Positions 50,826 through 62,795 of a DNA stretch of 64,000 bases are shown piece after piece. Where the stretch lies: NCBI GenBank assembly GCA_035533215.1, contig DATLUG010000025.1:1-64000 (forward strand), read 5' to 3'. The notes under the pieces are model-generated. The model was not told the DNA's origin and searched no databases. It saw only the letters and a list, made by a program, of their open reading frames with translations. The DNA comes from DAHUZL01 sp035533215 (GTDB taxonomy: Bacteria > Chloroflexota > Dormibacteria > Aeolococcales > Bog-877). A program made the translations under genes and the position numbers. The stretch's first letter is position 1. The number at the start of each line of letters is the position of its first letter.

Positions 50826-50831
50826 ATCCTA
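50826..50831 (-). promoter_or_regulatory. -10 box (TAGGAT) of acs
   Basis: TAGGAT on the minus strand 34 nt before the ATG, leaving a short SD-containing leader. Confidence 0.45.
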
Positions 50832-50898
50832 TCCGCCCACCGCCAGCGCGGGCGAGCGCTCCCCCCGATCGGCCCTGCTCCCCCGGGGGGCGCGGCCC

Positions 50899-51878
50899 TC
50901 AGGAGCCGGCGCTGACCTCGGCAATGTTGCAAAGCGGGCGGCCCCTCAGCCGGCTCCGCACCTGGTCACAGAAGAGCCGGGCGCTGCGCTCGCCGAACCG
51001 CGGAGAGGACCAGCTGGTGTGCGGGTGACGAGGACGCCCGGGGTGGACCACCGCACCGACGTCGCCGGCAGCGGCTCCTCGTCGGGCGCGTCGAGGTGGG
51101 CTGCGGCGGGGCGTCCGAGGGCGAGGCCCGCCAGCAGCGCCGGCTGGTCGACCGGCCGCCCCCGAGCGACGTTGACCACCACCGACCCGGGCGCCAGCGC
51201 CCGCAGCACCGCCCCACCCACCAGCCCCCGCGTGGCCGCGGTCAGGGGCGGCCACGACCAGCGCGTCGGCGCCGTCGCAGGCGGCCGCGAGCCCGTCGGG
51301 GCCGTTCACCCGGTCGACGCCGGCGGGCACCCCCCGCCCGGCGTCGCGGCGGACCCCCACCTCGTCCGGCCCGAACGGTGCGAGCCGGAGCGCCACCGCG
51401 GAGCCGAGCGTGCCCAGGCCGAGGATCACCCCCCGGACGTCCCGGAGCTCGCGGAGGTCGGGGGCCCACCACCGGCGGTCGCGGTGCTGGCCGGCGAGGT
51501 CGGGCAGGCGCTTGGCATGGGCGAGCAGGCACGCCACCACCAACTCGAAGATGGGCAACGCGCTGATCCCCACCCGGTGGTCACGGTGAGGCCGGATCGG
51601 CCCCCGATCGCGTCCCGGAGCTGGTCGATCCCGGCCGCGCTGGTGTGCCGCCAGCTCACCTCCGGGTGCGCGTCGAGCGCCCGCGCCACGGCGTCCGGCT
51701 CACCGAAGCAGTGCCAGACGACGTCCAGCGCGATGGATGGCCGCCCACCACCGGCGGCGTCCGGCGTGATCAGCTCCAGGCGGTCCTCTAGGAGGGCGGC
51801 CTGGACGAAGGCGAGCGCCTCCGCCGGCAGCTCACCGACGACGAGGCAGCGCAGGGGTCGGGCTCGATCGCTCGCCAC
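50899..51878 (-). pseudogene. D-2-hydroxyacid dehydrogenase gene disrupted by three frameshifts
   Basis: Starting at GTG 51878 the N-terminal domain (LRCLVVGELPAEALAF, HTSAAGIDQL) reads to about 51572; the NAD-binding part (VRGVILGLGTLGSAVALRL) continues in another frame to about 51243; GGAVLRALAPGSVVVNVARG reads in the first frame again to about 51020; and TSWSSPRFGERSARLF to the end in the second frame. Shifts correspond to -1, +1 (or -2) and -1. When joined the protein has Rossmann motif, catalytic Arg/Glu regions and a TPHTS catalytic His, about 325 aa. Pseudogene or local indel errors. Confidence 0.78.
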
Positions 51879-51925
51879 GGTGGGGCTCCTCCGAGCGCTG
51901 ACCGACGGGCTCCGCACGCCGCCGC

Positions 51926-51931
51926 CATGAT
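51926..51931 (+). promoter_or_regulatory. -10-like box (CATGAT) before the sulfurtransferase gene
   Basis: CATGAT, 6 nt, then ATG 51938; leaderless spacing with A2 and T6 conserved. Confidence 0.35.
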
Positions 51932-51937
51932 GGTCGC

Positions 51938-52789
51938 ATGCGGCGACTCCCCGGCCCGCTGGTCCGGCCGACGTGGCTGCTTCGCCACCTCGCCGACCCC
52001 GGGCTCTGCGTGCTGGACTGTCGGTGGACCCTCGGGGTCGGCGCGCGGCCCGATGCGTACGCGGCGGGGCACGTACCCGGTGCGGTGTTCATCGACCTGG
52101 AGGCGGACCTCGCCGGCCCGCCGGGCGCGGCCGGACGCCACCCCCTCCCCGATCGGTCGATCTTCGAGGCGGCCATGAGTCGAGCCGGGGTGGACCCGGA
52201 GACCACGGTGGTCGCGTACGACGACGGCACCGGCTCGGCCGCCCGCTGCTGGTGGATGCTGCGGGCCGCCGGTCACGCGGCTGCGGCGGTGCTCGACGGC
52301 GGTCTCACCGGGTGGGTGGACGCGGGGGGTGGGCTGACGACGACCACGCCGGCGCCACGCGTCGGCCGGGTGACCCTGGCGCCGTTCAGCGGCACCGTCG
52401 ACGCCGACGCTGTCGCGGGGCTGGCGGCGGCGGGGGCCGGCGCCCCCACCCGTCTGCTCGACGCCAGGGCTCCGGCCCGCTACCGGGGCGAGCTGGAGCC
52501 GGTCGACCCGCGCCCCGGACACATCCCCGGAGCCCGCAATCTGGCCTTCACCGAGCTGTTCCCGGACGGCCGGCTGCTGGGGCCGAGTGTCCTGGCCGCC
52601 CGGCTCGACGCCGCCGGGGTGACCGCCGGGGCCGCGCCCGTCGTCTACTGCGGCTCCGGCGTCTCCGCCTGCATGGTGCTGCTCGCGCTCGCCGCCGCCG
52701 GGATCGAGGACGGCCGCCTCTACCCGGGCTCCTGGAGCGAGTGGAGCGGCCACCCGGACCGCCCCGCGGTGCTCGGCCCCAGCCCCTGA
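51938..52789 (+). CDS. Sulfurtransferase (thiosulfate/3-mercaptopyruvate type), two rhodanese domains
   Basis: 283 aa. Tandem rhodanese domains: the first (about 10-125) is inactive, with VLDCRWTLG, AGHVPGAVFIDLE and VAYDDG lacking a catalytic Cys; the second (about 150-280) carries HIPGARNLAF and the active loop CGSGVSAC with nucleophile C238. The CGSGVSAC loop suits 3-mercaptopyruvate or thiosulfate transferases. Stand-alone gene, divergent from the broken dehydrogenase. Confidence 0.92.
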   Translation: MRRLPGPLVRPTWLLRHLADPGLCVLDCRWTLGVGARPDAYAAGHVPGAVFIDLEADLAGPPGAAGRHPLPDRSIFEAAMSRAGVDPETTVVAYDDGTGSAARCWWMLRAAGHAAAAVLDGGLTGWVDAGGGLTTTTPAPRVGRVTLAPFSGTVDADAVAGLAAAGAGAPTRLLDARAPARYRGELEPVDPRPGHIPGARNLAFTELFPDGRLLGPSVLAARLDAAGVTAGAAPVVYCGSGVSACMVLLALAAAGIEDGRLYPGSWSEWSGHPDRPAVLGPSP

Positions 52790-52852
52790 GCCGAGGCGGG
52801 GGGCTCGGTCGCCGCGCGCCGGGCCACCGGCGTATCGCGCGGGCCGCCGCCC

Positions 52853-53592
52853 CTACCCGGAGCGGTGGACCTTGTGGGCCGCCGCCTGGGCCCGGGGACG
52901 CACCACCAGCTCGTCGATGTTCACGTGAGCCGGCCGGGTGACCGCCCACGCGACGCAGTCGGCGATGTCGTCGGCGGTGAGCGGGGTGACCCCGCGGTAG
53001 ACCTGAGCGGCCAGGGCCTCGTCGCCGAGGAAGCGATTGCGGGAGAAGTCGGTCTCGACCATGCCGGGGTCGACCTCGGTGACCCGGATCGGTCGGTCCA
53101 CCAGCTCCAGGCGCAGGGTCCGGGTGATGGCGCGGACGGCGTGCTTGGCGCTGGTGTACCCGGCTCCGCCCTCGTACACCTCGAAGCCGGCGACCGAGCC
53201 GATGTTGACGATGTGGCCGCCGCCGGACCCCTCCAGCCGGGGCAGGAGCGCCCGGGTCACGCGCACGAGGCCGAGCACGTTCGCCTCCCACATCCAGCGC
53301 CAGTGCTCGTCCGGGATGGCGGCCACCTCGTCGCGGCCACGGGCCCCCCCGGCGTTGTTGACCAGCACGTCCACCCGCTCGAGCTCGGCGGCGAGGGCGG
53401 CGACGCTGGCCTCGTCGGTGACGTCGAGGGCTCGCGCCACCCCGCCCACCTCGTCGGCGATCGCCTGCACCAGATCGAGCCGCCTGGCCCCCAGCCAGAC
53501 CCGGTATCCACAGCCGGCGAGCCGACGGGCGGTGGCCGCCCCGATCCCGGCGCTGGCCCCGGTGACGACGGCGACCCGCTGGTCCGGTCCGC

Positions 53593-53596
<4 letters not shown>
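52853..53596 (-). CDS. SDR-family NAD(P)-dependent oxidoreductase
   Basis: 247 aa, GTG start overlapping the upstream thioredoxin-domain gene stop (GTGA). Classical SDR: TGASAGIG (12-19), NNAGG near residue 86, catalytic Ser in NIGSVAG, Y-x-x-x-K as YTSAKHAV near 147-154, and DPGMVETDF. It is closest in pattern to the YdfG/serine 3-dehydrogenase type oxidoreductases acting on 3-hydroxy acids. Co-transcribed with the YyaL-like gene. Confidence 0.9.
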
Positions 53597-55647
<2,051 letters not shown>

Positions 55648-55653
55648 CCGGCC

Positions 55654-55659
55654 ACCGTA
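55654..55659 (-). promoter_or_regulatory. -10 box (TACGGT) at leaderless spacing before the YyaL-like gene
   Basis: TACGGT on the minus strand, 6 nt before GTG 55647; it supports this GTG over an upstream start. Confidence 0.5.
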
Positions 55660-55718
55660 CCGCACGCGCCGACGGGGAACGGCCACGGGCGTCCGCCGAC
55701 CCCGACGACGACGGATGG

Positions 55719-55724
55719 GACAAT
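55719..55724 (+). promoter_or_regulatory. -10 box (GACAAT) of the cysteine hydrolase/lipid operon
   Basis: GACAAT, 6 nt, then GTG 55731. Likely promoter for the six overlapping genes up to 61551. Confidence 0.45.
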
Positions 55725-55730
55725 CCCCTC

Positions 55731-56492
55731 GTGTCCACCCCGGAGCCGGGCTCCCGTTCCGGCGCGCCGGAGCCGCTGCGCGTCCGAGCCTCCGCCTTCC
55801 TCGACCACCTCGACGACTGGCTGGCCAGCCGGCCCGAGATCACCCTCGCGGCCGCCGGGAGCGCCCTGGTGGTGGTGGACCTCGTCCACGGCTTCGTGGA
55901 CGAGGGGCCGCTGGCGAGTCCCAGGGTCGCGCGCCTGGTCCCGGTCGTCGCCGAGTGCGTGCGGGGGTTCGCCGATGGGGGCGGACGCTGGCTCTGCGTC
56001 GTGGAGGACGCCCATCCTGCGGACGCCCCCGAGTTCCGCGCGTTCCCCCCCCACTGCCTCGCCGGCACCCGGGCCAGCCGTACGGTCGAGCCCGTGGCCG
56101 CCGCCGCCGAGCGGGCCGGACTGGACACCACCTGGATCCGCAAGGCCACGATCACGCCGCGGGATGCCGGGCTGCTGGACTGGGCCGCGGGCGCCAGCGC
56201 CGCGCTCGGACCGCGCCCTGCGATCGCGGTGGCCGGCGACGCGACCGACCTCTGCCTGTACCAGACCGCGATGGGGCTGCTCCTGTGGGCCAACCGCCCG
56301 GAGATCGCCCGCGAGCTCGGCCCGGTCCGGGTCGTGGTCGGGCTCGACGCGGTCGACACCTACGACCTCGCCGCGGCGGACGCGCGGTCGTCAGGCGCCC
56401 TTCCCCACGACGGCGACCTCCACCACGCCATGTTCGCCCACCACCTCGCGCTCAACGGGGTCGAGGTCGCCCAGCATGTCGCCTGGCGCTGA
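55731..56492 (+). CDS. Isochorismatase-family cysteine hydrolase
   Basis: 253 aa, GTG start. Catalytic triad visible: D50 (ALVVVDLVHGF), K138 (IRKATITP) and C175 (GDATDLCLYQTAM). The fold includes nicotinamidases, ureidoacrylate amidohydrolases and isochorismatases; the C-terminal DGDLHHAMFAHHLA is not specific. First gene of a rightward overlapping operon with lipid genes; overlap with the next gene is 17 nt. Confidence 0.85.
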   Translation: MSTPEPGSRSGAPEPLRVRASAFLDHLDDWLASRPEITLAAAGSALVVVDLVHGFVDEGPLASPRVARLVPVVAECVRGFADGGGRWLCVVEDAHPADAPEFRAFPPHCLAGTRASRTVEPVAAAAERAGLDTTWIRKATITPRDAGLLDWAAGASAALGPRPAIAVAGDATDLCLYQTAMGLLLWANRPEIARELGPVRVVVGLDAVDTYDLAAADARSSGALPHDGDLHHAMFAHHLALNGVEVAQHVAWR

Positions 56493-57405
56493 CCCCGGTC
56501 CCGCGGACGCCTCCCGCAGCCGCCCGCCCGCCTGGCTGCGCACCGGCTTCCTGCTCGCCGCTGCAGCCGTCCGCGCCCTGGGGCCGTCGCGCTACCGGCT
56601 CGCCGACGCCCTCGGCAACGCGGCCTTCGCCTGCCAGCCGGTGCGTCGGCGCACCACCGCAGCCAACTTCCAGCGCGCCCTCGGGCCCATCGGCCGCCGC
56701 CGCGCCCGCCGCCTGGCCGCAGCCAGCTACCGGGCCTACGCCCGGACCGCGGTCGATTTCCTCCACGTCCAGACGCTCTCGCGGGGAGAGGTGGCGGCAC
56801 TCGCCCGCGTGGTCGGGCTGGCCCACCTCGAGCGCACCGACGCGCTCGGCCGCGGAGGGATCCTGGTCCTCGTCCATCACGGCAGCTGGGACGTGGCGGG
56901 AGCGGCGGCGCTCGCGCACGGCTTTCCCAGCCGGTCGGTGATGGACGAGGGGACCAGCCGGCGCCTCACCCAGCTCGTGGTCTGGACCCGCAGCCGGATC
57001 GGGCTCACGGTGGTGACGCCGGAGCGCGGTGCGGGGGCGCTGCTGCGGTCGCTGCGCCAGGGTGGCTGGGTGTCCCTGCTCTCCGACATCCCCAAGGAGA
57101 CCCCCGCGGTCACGGTCCCGTTCCTCGGCCGACCGAGCCGCTTCTCGGCGGCGCCCGGCCTGCTGGCGGCCCGGACCGGCTCGCCGATCCACGCGGTGAC
57201 CTGCGAGCGGGCGCGGGACGGCCACTACGTCATCGAGATCCAGCCCCCGGTCGTCCTGCGCCGGGAGGACGATCCGGCGGCCGCGATCCGGCCGCTGGTG
57301 CCGGTCTTCGAGGCCGCGGTCCGGCGTGCGCCCGAGCAGTGGTTCCCCTTCGATCGGGACCGATTCGTCGACCCGGCCGCGGACGGTGACGGACACGGAG
57401 GCTGA
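56476..57405 (+). CDS. HtrB/PatA-like lysophospholipid/glycolipid acyltransferase
   Basis: 309 aa. Lauroyl/myristoyl acyltransferase family: HX4D catalytic motif H134...D139 (HHGSWD), preceded by RAYARTAVDF and followed by a membrane-associated region. In actinobacteria the homologue PatA acylates phosphatidylinositol mannosides; in Gram-negatives the family acylates lipid A. With a GT4 glycosyltransferase gene directly after it (20-nt overlap), a glycolipid acyltransferase role is likely. The receiver lipid is not determined. Confidence 0.85.
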   Translation: MSPGADPGPADASRSRPPAWLRTGFLLAAAAVRALGPSRYRLADALGNAAFACQPVRRRTTAANFQRALGPIGRRRARRLAAASYRAYARTAVDFLHVQTLSRGEVAALARVVGLAHLERTDALGRGGILVLVHHGSWDVAGAAALAHGFPSRSVMDEGTSRRLTQLVVWTRSRIGLTVVTPERGAGALLRSLRQGGWVSLLSDIPKETPAVTVPFLGRPSRFSAAPGLLAARTGSPIHAVTCERARDGHYVIEIQPPVVLRREDDPAAAIRPLVPVFEAAVRRAPEQWFPFDRDRFVDPAADGDGHGG

Positions 57406-58576
57406 CGCGAGGGCCGGGGCGGGGCCGGACCGGTCGCCGGGCCCGGTCGTCAGCTGGTTCGGCCACGCAGCCGGCCGGCGTGCCGACGGGCTGTCGAGCT
57501 ATTCCGAGCAGCTGGGGCAGGGGCTGGGACGGCGCGGGTGGACCGTCTTCTTCCACCATCTCCGCGGCGATGGCCACCTCGCCCCGGTGGACGACCGGCA
57601 CCGCACCGTCTGGCGGGGGGCGCGATTCAAGACCGTCAGCGTCGCGGCGCCGGGCTTCCGCGCGGCCGCCGCCCGCCGCCTCGCCGCCGAACGACCCGAC
57701 ATCGTCCACTGCTCGCTGAGCTTCAGCCTCGCCGACGGGTGGCTGGCGGCCGAGGCGCACCGGCTCGGAGCCGGGGCGGTGGTGACCTTCCACGTCCCCC
57801 ACGGGCGCCGCGGAAGCGGCCGGGGCCGGGTGCTGCAGGCGCTCTACCGATTCTGGGCGGGCCGCCTGCGAGACTTCGACCGGGTGATCGCCTTCACCCC
57901 GGAGCAGGTGGAGCGGCTCAGTGCGGCGGGGGTCCCGGCCGACCGCTGCGTCGTCATCCCCAACGCCGTGGACACCGAGCGGTTCAGACCCGGGGCCTCG
58001 CGGCTGCGCACCGGCGAGCTGAAGGGGGCCCGTCTCGTCGTCGGCTACCTCGGCCGACTCGACCCCGAGAAGCGGGCGGCGATCCTGGTCGAGACCGCCC
58101 TCGGGGCGGGCCTGCCCGAGGACGTCTATCTGCTCGTGGCCGGCAGGGGTCGCCAGGAGGGGCGGGTGCGGGCCGCCGTCCTGCGGTCGACCCACGCTCG
58201 CTACCTCGGCCGGCTCGACACGGTATCGGCCCGGGCCGACTTCTGGCGGGCGGTGGACGTCTTCTGCCTCCTCTCCAGCGCGGAGGGGCTCTCGTTGGCC
58301 CTGCTCGAGGCGATGGCGAGCGGCTGCGCGATCGTGGCGACCGCGGAGGCGGGGGCCGCGGTGGCGGGGCCGGGGGGCGTCACCCTGCCCGCGGCAGGGG
58401 TCCCGGCCGCCCTCGCCGCCGAACTGCGCCGGCTGGCCCGCGATCCGGGGATCGCCGCCGAGCTCGGCCGTTTGGCGCGGGCCGAGGCGGTGCGTCATCA
58501 TGGCGTCGAGGCCATGCTGGACCGGGTCGTGGACGTCTACCGCTCGTTGGCTCGCCCCGCCGCACGGTTTCCGTGA
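57386..58576 (+). CDS. GT4-family glycosyltransferase
   Basis: 396 aa from GTG 57386, overlapping the acyltransferase gene end by 20 nt. GT-B fold: N-terminal acceptor half with SWFGHAAGRRADGLSSYSE and HVPHGRRGSG, C-terminal donor half with PNAVDTERFRPG, VVGYLGRLDPEKR and the E-x7-E type SSAEGLSLALLEAMASG. Similar in arrangement to PimA-like mannosyltransferases. The donor sugar is unknown. Operon with acyltransferase, DegV and PlsY. Confidence 0.88.
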   Translation: MTDTEADARAGAGPDRSPGPVVSWFGHAAGRRADGLSSYSEQLGQGLGRRGWTVFFHHLRGDGHLAPVDDRHRTVWRGARFKTVSVAAPGFRAAAARRLAAERPDIVHCSLSFSLADGWLAAEAHRLGAGAVVTFHVPHGRRGSGRGRVLQALYRFWAGRLRDFDRVIAFTPEQVERLSAAGVPADRCVVIPNAVDTERFRPGASRLRTGELKGARLVVGYLGRLDPEKRAAILVETALGAGLPEDVYLLVAGRGRQEGRVRAAVLRSTHARYLGRLDTVSARADFWRAVDVFCLLSSAEGLSLALLEAMASGCAIVATAEAGAAVAGPGGVTLPAAGVPAALAAELRRLARDPGIAAELGRLARAEAVRHHGVEAMLDRVVDVYRSLARPAARFP

Positions 58577-59457
58577 CCGGGTCGGGCCGAACCTCCCTCG
58601 TCGTCGACAGCAGCGCCTGCCTCCCCCCGGCGCTGGGTGAGGCCCCCTGGGTGCAGGTGGTGCCGATGACCCTCCATGTCGACGGGCGCGACCTGCTCGA
58701 CGGGATCGACATCGGGGTGGAGGAGTTCTACGCCCGGCTGCGGCGCCCCGGACCCCTGCCGACCAGCAGCTCTCCCGCTCCCGGCGCCTACCTGGAGGCG
58801 TTCCGGGCCGCCCGGACCGAGGCGGTGGTCTGCCTCACCATCCCGGAGCGGTACTCGATGATGGGCCGGTCGGCCCGGGTGGCGGTGGACATGCTCCACG
58901 AGCACGAGCCCGACCGCGACGTCCGGGTGGTGGACACGGGGACGGCCGCCGGAGGCTACACCCTGGTCGCCGAGGCGGTCGCGAGAGCCTGCGCCGCGGG
59001 GCTGCCCCCGGGCCGGGTCGTGGCCCACGCGGAGGCCGTCGCCCGCGGCGCCCAGGTGATCGGGGCCCTCGAGACCCTGCGCTTCCTCACCCGGAGCGGG
59101 CGGGTCCCCGCCCTCGCTGCCCTCGGCGGCGACCTCCTCCGCGTCCGGCCGGTGTTCGCGCTGAGCGGAGCCGACATCCGACGGCTCGCGGTGGTCCGCG
59201 GCACCCGCCGCGCCCTCCGCACCGTCGCCGAGCAGCTGCGGGCGGTCACCCCGGCCGAGGGGCCGCTGCGGCTCGCGGTGTTCACCGGCGGGGCCGGGGC
59301 ACCCGCGGACCAGCTGGTGGACGAGCTGCGGGCAACCTTCGGCGACCAGCCGGTGGAGCGCCTCGCGCTCACCCCGGTGATCGCCCTCCACACCGGTCCC
59401 GGCCTGCTGGGCGCCGCGGCGGTGCCGGACCTTCCGCTTCCGGCGGTCGATCGGTGA
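58573..59457 (+). CDS. DegV-family fatty-acid-binding protein
   Basis: 294 aa, GTG start overlapping the GT4 stop (GTGA). DegV fold: SLVVDSSACLPP at the N-terminus, PTSSSPAPGAY (fatty-acid carboxylate site Thr/Ser), VVDTGTAAGG and the late LTPVIALHTGPGLLG. In firmicutes homologues FakB binds fatty acids for FakA kinase. No FakA gene is seen here, but the neighbour PlsY uses acyl-phosphate, the product of that pathway, so a fatty-acid delivery role is reasonable. Translationally coupled to plsY. Confidence 0.9.
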   Translation: MTGSGRTSLVVDSSACLPPALGEAPWVQVVPMTLHVDGRDLLDGIDIGVEEFYARLRRPGPLPTSSSPAPGAYLEAFRAARTEAVVCLTIPERYSMMGRSARVAVDMLHEHEPDRDVRVVDTGTAAGGYTLVAEAVARACAAGLPPGRVVAHAEAVARGAQVIGALETLRFLTRSGRVPALAALGGDLLRVRPVFALSGADIRRLAVVRGTRRALRTVAEQLRAVTPAEGPLRLAVFTGGAGAPADQLVDELRATFGDQPVERLALTPVIALHTGPGLLGAAAVPDLPLPAVDR

Positions 59458-60108
59458 TCGCCGTCGGCCTGGTGGCGCTGCTCTTCGCCGCCGCCTACCT
59501 GGTCGGGGGCATCCCCACCGGGTGGCTGATGGGACGGGTGATGGGGATCGACCTCCGGCGGGTGGGAACGGGCAAGATCGGCACCAGCAACCTGTTCCGC
59601 AACGCCGGCTGGATGGCGGCGGCCGTGGTCGGCCCGGTGCAGTTCGTCCAGGGACTGCTGCCGGTGCTGGTCGCGCAGCGGCTCACCGCCAACCCGGTGG
59701 TGGTGGCCGGCGCCGGCCTCTGCGCCGTCATCGGCAACGGCTGGCCGGCGTACTTCCGCTACCACGGCGGTCGCGGGGTGGCGACCGCGACCGGGGCGGT
59801 GAGCCTCCTGTGGTGGCCCGGCTTCGTCTTCCTCCTCACCGCCTACCTGCTGGGCTGGCTCTGGCACCGGATCCCGGTCGGCGTCCTCGCCGGCTTCGTG
59901 GGGCTGCCCGCCGTTCTCTGGCTCAGCCACGCCCCCCTCCCCGACGCGGTCGCCGCGGTCGGGGTCCTCGCCTGCATCTGCCTGCGCCGCCTCGAAGGCT
60001 ACGTCGACCAGCGCAAGCGGTCGCTCGAGCGGTCGGAGGGCCGCCCCGACGAGCTCTGGGAGCGGATCATCCACGACCGTCAGCCCGGGCAGCGACTGGT
60101 GGGGCCGC

Positions 60109-60119
<11 letters not shown>
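59454..60119 (+). CDS. plsY: Glycerol-3-phosphate acyltransferase PlsY-like
   Basis: 221 aa, GTG start overlapping DegV stop (GTGA). Polytopic with about five to six membrane segments. Motif 1 GTGKIGTSNLFRNAG and motif 2 GNGWPAYFRYHGGRGVATATG match PlsY (usually GH-x-W-P and GGKG), with H to N and K to R exchanges. It would acylate sn-glycerol-3-phosphate using acyl-phosphate, the first step of phospholipid synthesis. The charged C-terminal tail after residue 180 is an extension. Substituted motif residues make activity slightly uncertain. Confidence 0.83.
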
Positions 60120-61542
<1,423 letters not shown>

Positions 61543-61551
<9 letters not shown>

Positions 61552-61568
61552 GTCGGCGCCGAGCCCCC
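61543..61568. terminator. Stem-loop across the fumC stop codon
   Basis: Arms GGGGGCT / AGCCCCC, with an inner CGGCGCCG palindrome in the loop; the stop TGA lies between. No U-run. Same U-less, stop-codon-spanning style as the palindrome at 20786. Confidence 0.4.
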
Positions 61569-61582
61569 GAGCGGCACCCCGA

Positions 61583-62131
61583 TCAGGCGCGGGGCGCGAT
61601 CGGCTCGGCGACGTACCACCGCCCCCCCTGCTCGACCGTGGCGAGGCTCGGCGGCAGCCCCAGGGGATGGCGGGACAGCAGGTCGCACCGCGGGGGGCCG
61701 CCGCTCACGTGGAAGCAGACCGTGGCGATCAGCTGCACCTCTGCCCGCCGGCGGCCGAGGTCGACCCCGCTGACCACCACGCCGGCGACCACCACGCGGA
61801 GCCGCTCGATCGCGGCAACCGAGCCCGCGAGCCGCGGCCGGGCCGGGGGCGCCAGGTACCGGCGCATCTCGGCCCGGCTGCCGCGCCCCACCCCCTGGAG
61901 GTATCCGGCGACGGCCGCCGCCGGCGAGGCATGGGACGGTCTGGGCGGCGGGGTGGCGTGGAGCCCGCGCACCACCGCGATCACCACCAGCAGCAGGATG
62001 CCCCCCAAGGTCAGCTGCCAGCGCGCCCGCCGCGGCGGGCGGGGGCTGTGGCCGCGCGACTCGCGCGGCAGCCCGGCGAGAGTTCCCGGCCGGGTCGGGT
62101 CCGTCAGCGACGGCGGCCGCGGGCCGGCCAC
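61583..62131 (-). CDS. Single-pass membrane protein of unknown function
   Basis: 182 aa from GTG 62131, 1 nt after the response regulator stop. Residues about 39-57 form one transmembrane helix (LTLGGILLLVVIAVVRGL). The outside part (about 70-180) resembles a small NTF2-like or lumazine-type accessory domain: AVAGYLQGVGRGSRAEMRRYL then beta strands ending GGRWYVAEPI. Co-transcribed with the NarL-type two-component system, hence probably part of that signalling or its target. Not otherwise recognised. Confidence 0.6.
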   Translation of the reverse strand: MAGPRPPSLTDPTRPGTLAGLPRESRGHSPRPPRRARWQLTLGGILLLVVIAVVRGLHATPPPRPSHASPAAAVAGYLQGVGRGSRAEMRRYLAPPARPRLAGSVAAIERLRVVVAGVVVSGVDLGRRRAEVQLIATVCFHVSGGPPRCDLLSRHPLGLPPSLATVEQGGRWYVAEPIAPRA

Positions 62132-62132
62132 C

Positions 62133-62795
62133 TCAGTCGGGGGTCACCAGGCCCTTGCGCATGGCGTAGTGGACGAGCGCCGCGCGGTCGCGCAGGTGCA
62201 GCTTCTCCATCACGTGGGCGCGGTGGGTCTGGACCGTCTTGATGCTGAGGAAGAGGGCGTCGGCGATCTCGCGGTTGGTGCGGCCCTCGGCCACCAGCCG
62301 GAGCACCTCGCGCTCCCGCTCCGAGAGGGTCTCGGGTGGGTCGGCCCCGGCGTCGGCCCGCTGCAGGTAGTCGCGGACCAGCAGCCGGGCCACCGACGGG
62401 TACAGGTACGGCTCGCCGCGCGCCGCCGCCTCGATCGCCGCCACCAGCTCGATCGCAGCCGCCTTCTTCAGGATGTAGCCGACGGCGCCGGCGCGCAGGG
62501 TCTCGAACAGGTACTCCTCGTTGTCGTGGGCGGTGAGGATCACCACCTGGACCGCCGGGTGGGCCCGCCGGATCCGGCGGGTGGCCTCGATCCCCCCCAG
62601 CCTCGGCATTCCCACGTCCATCACCACCACATCGGGACCGAGCGTCGGCACCAGCCGGACGGCCTCCTCGCCCCCATCGGCCTCGCCGACGACCTCGATC
62701 TGGGGCTGGGCGTCGAGGACCATCCGGATCCCCTCGCGCACCACGGCGTGGTCGTCGACCAGGAGGACCCGCAGGCGCGCCGCAGCGGAGATCAC
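62133..62795 (-). CDS. NarL/FixJ-family response regulator
   Basis: 220 aa, GTG start overlapping the kinase stop (GTGA). Receiver domain with D14/D15, phospho-acceptor D60 (VVVMDVGMP) and GYILKKA lysine; LuxR-type HTH at about 150-210 (LSEREREVLRLVAEGRTNREIADALF, TVQTHRAHVMEKL). Partner of the adjacent histidine kinase; targets unknown. Confidence 0.94.
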   Translation of the reverse strand: MISAAARLRVLLVDDHAVVREGIRMVLDAQPQIEVVGEADGGEEAVRLVPTLGPDVVVMDVGMPRLGGIEATRRIRRAHPAVQVVILTAHDNEEYLFETLRAGAVGYILKKAAAIELVAAIEAAARGEPYLYPSVARLLVRDYLQRADAGADPPETLSEREREVLRLVAEGRTNREIADALFLSIKTVQTHRAHVMEKLHLRDRAALVHYAMRKGLVTPD

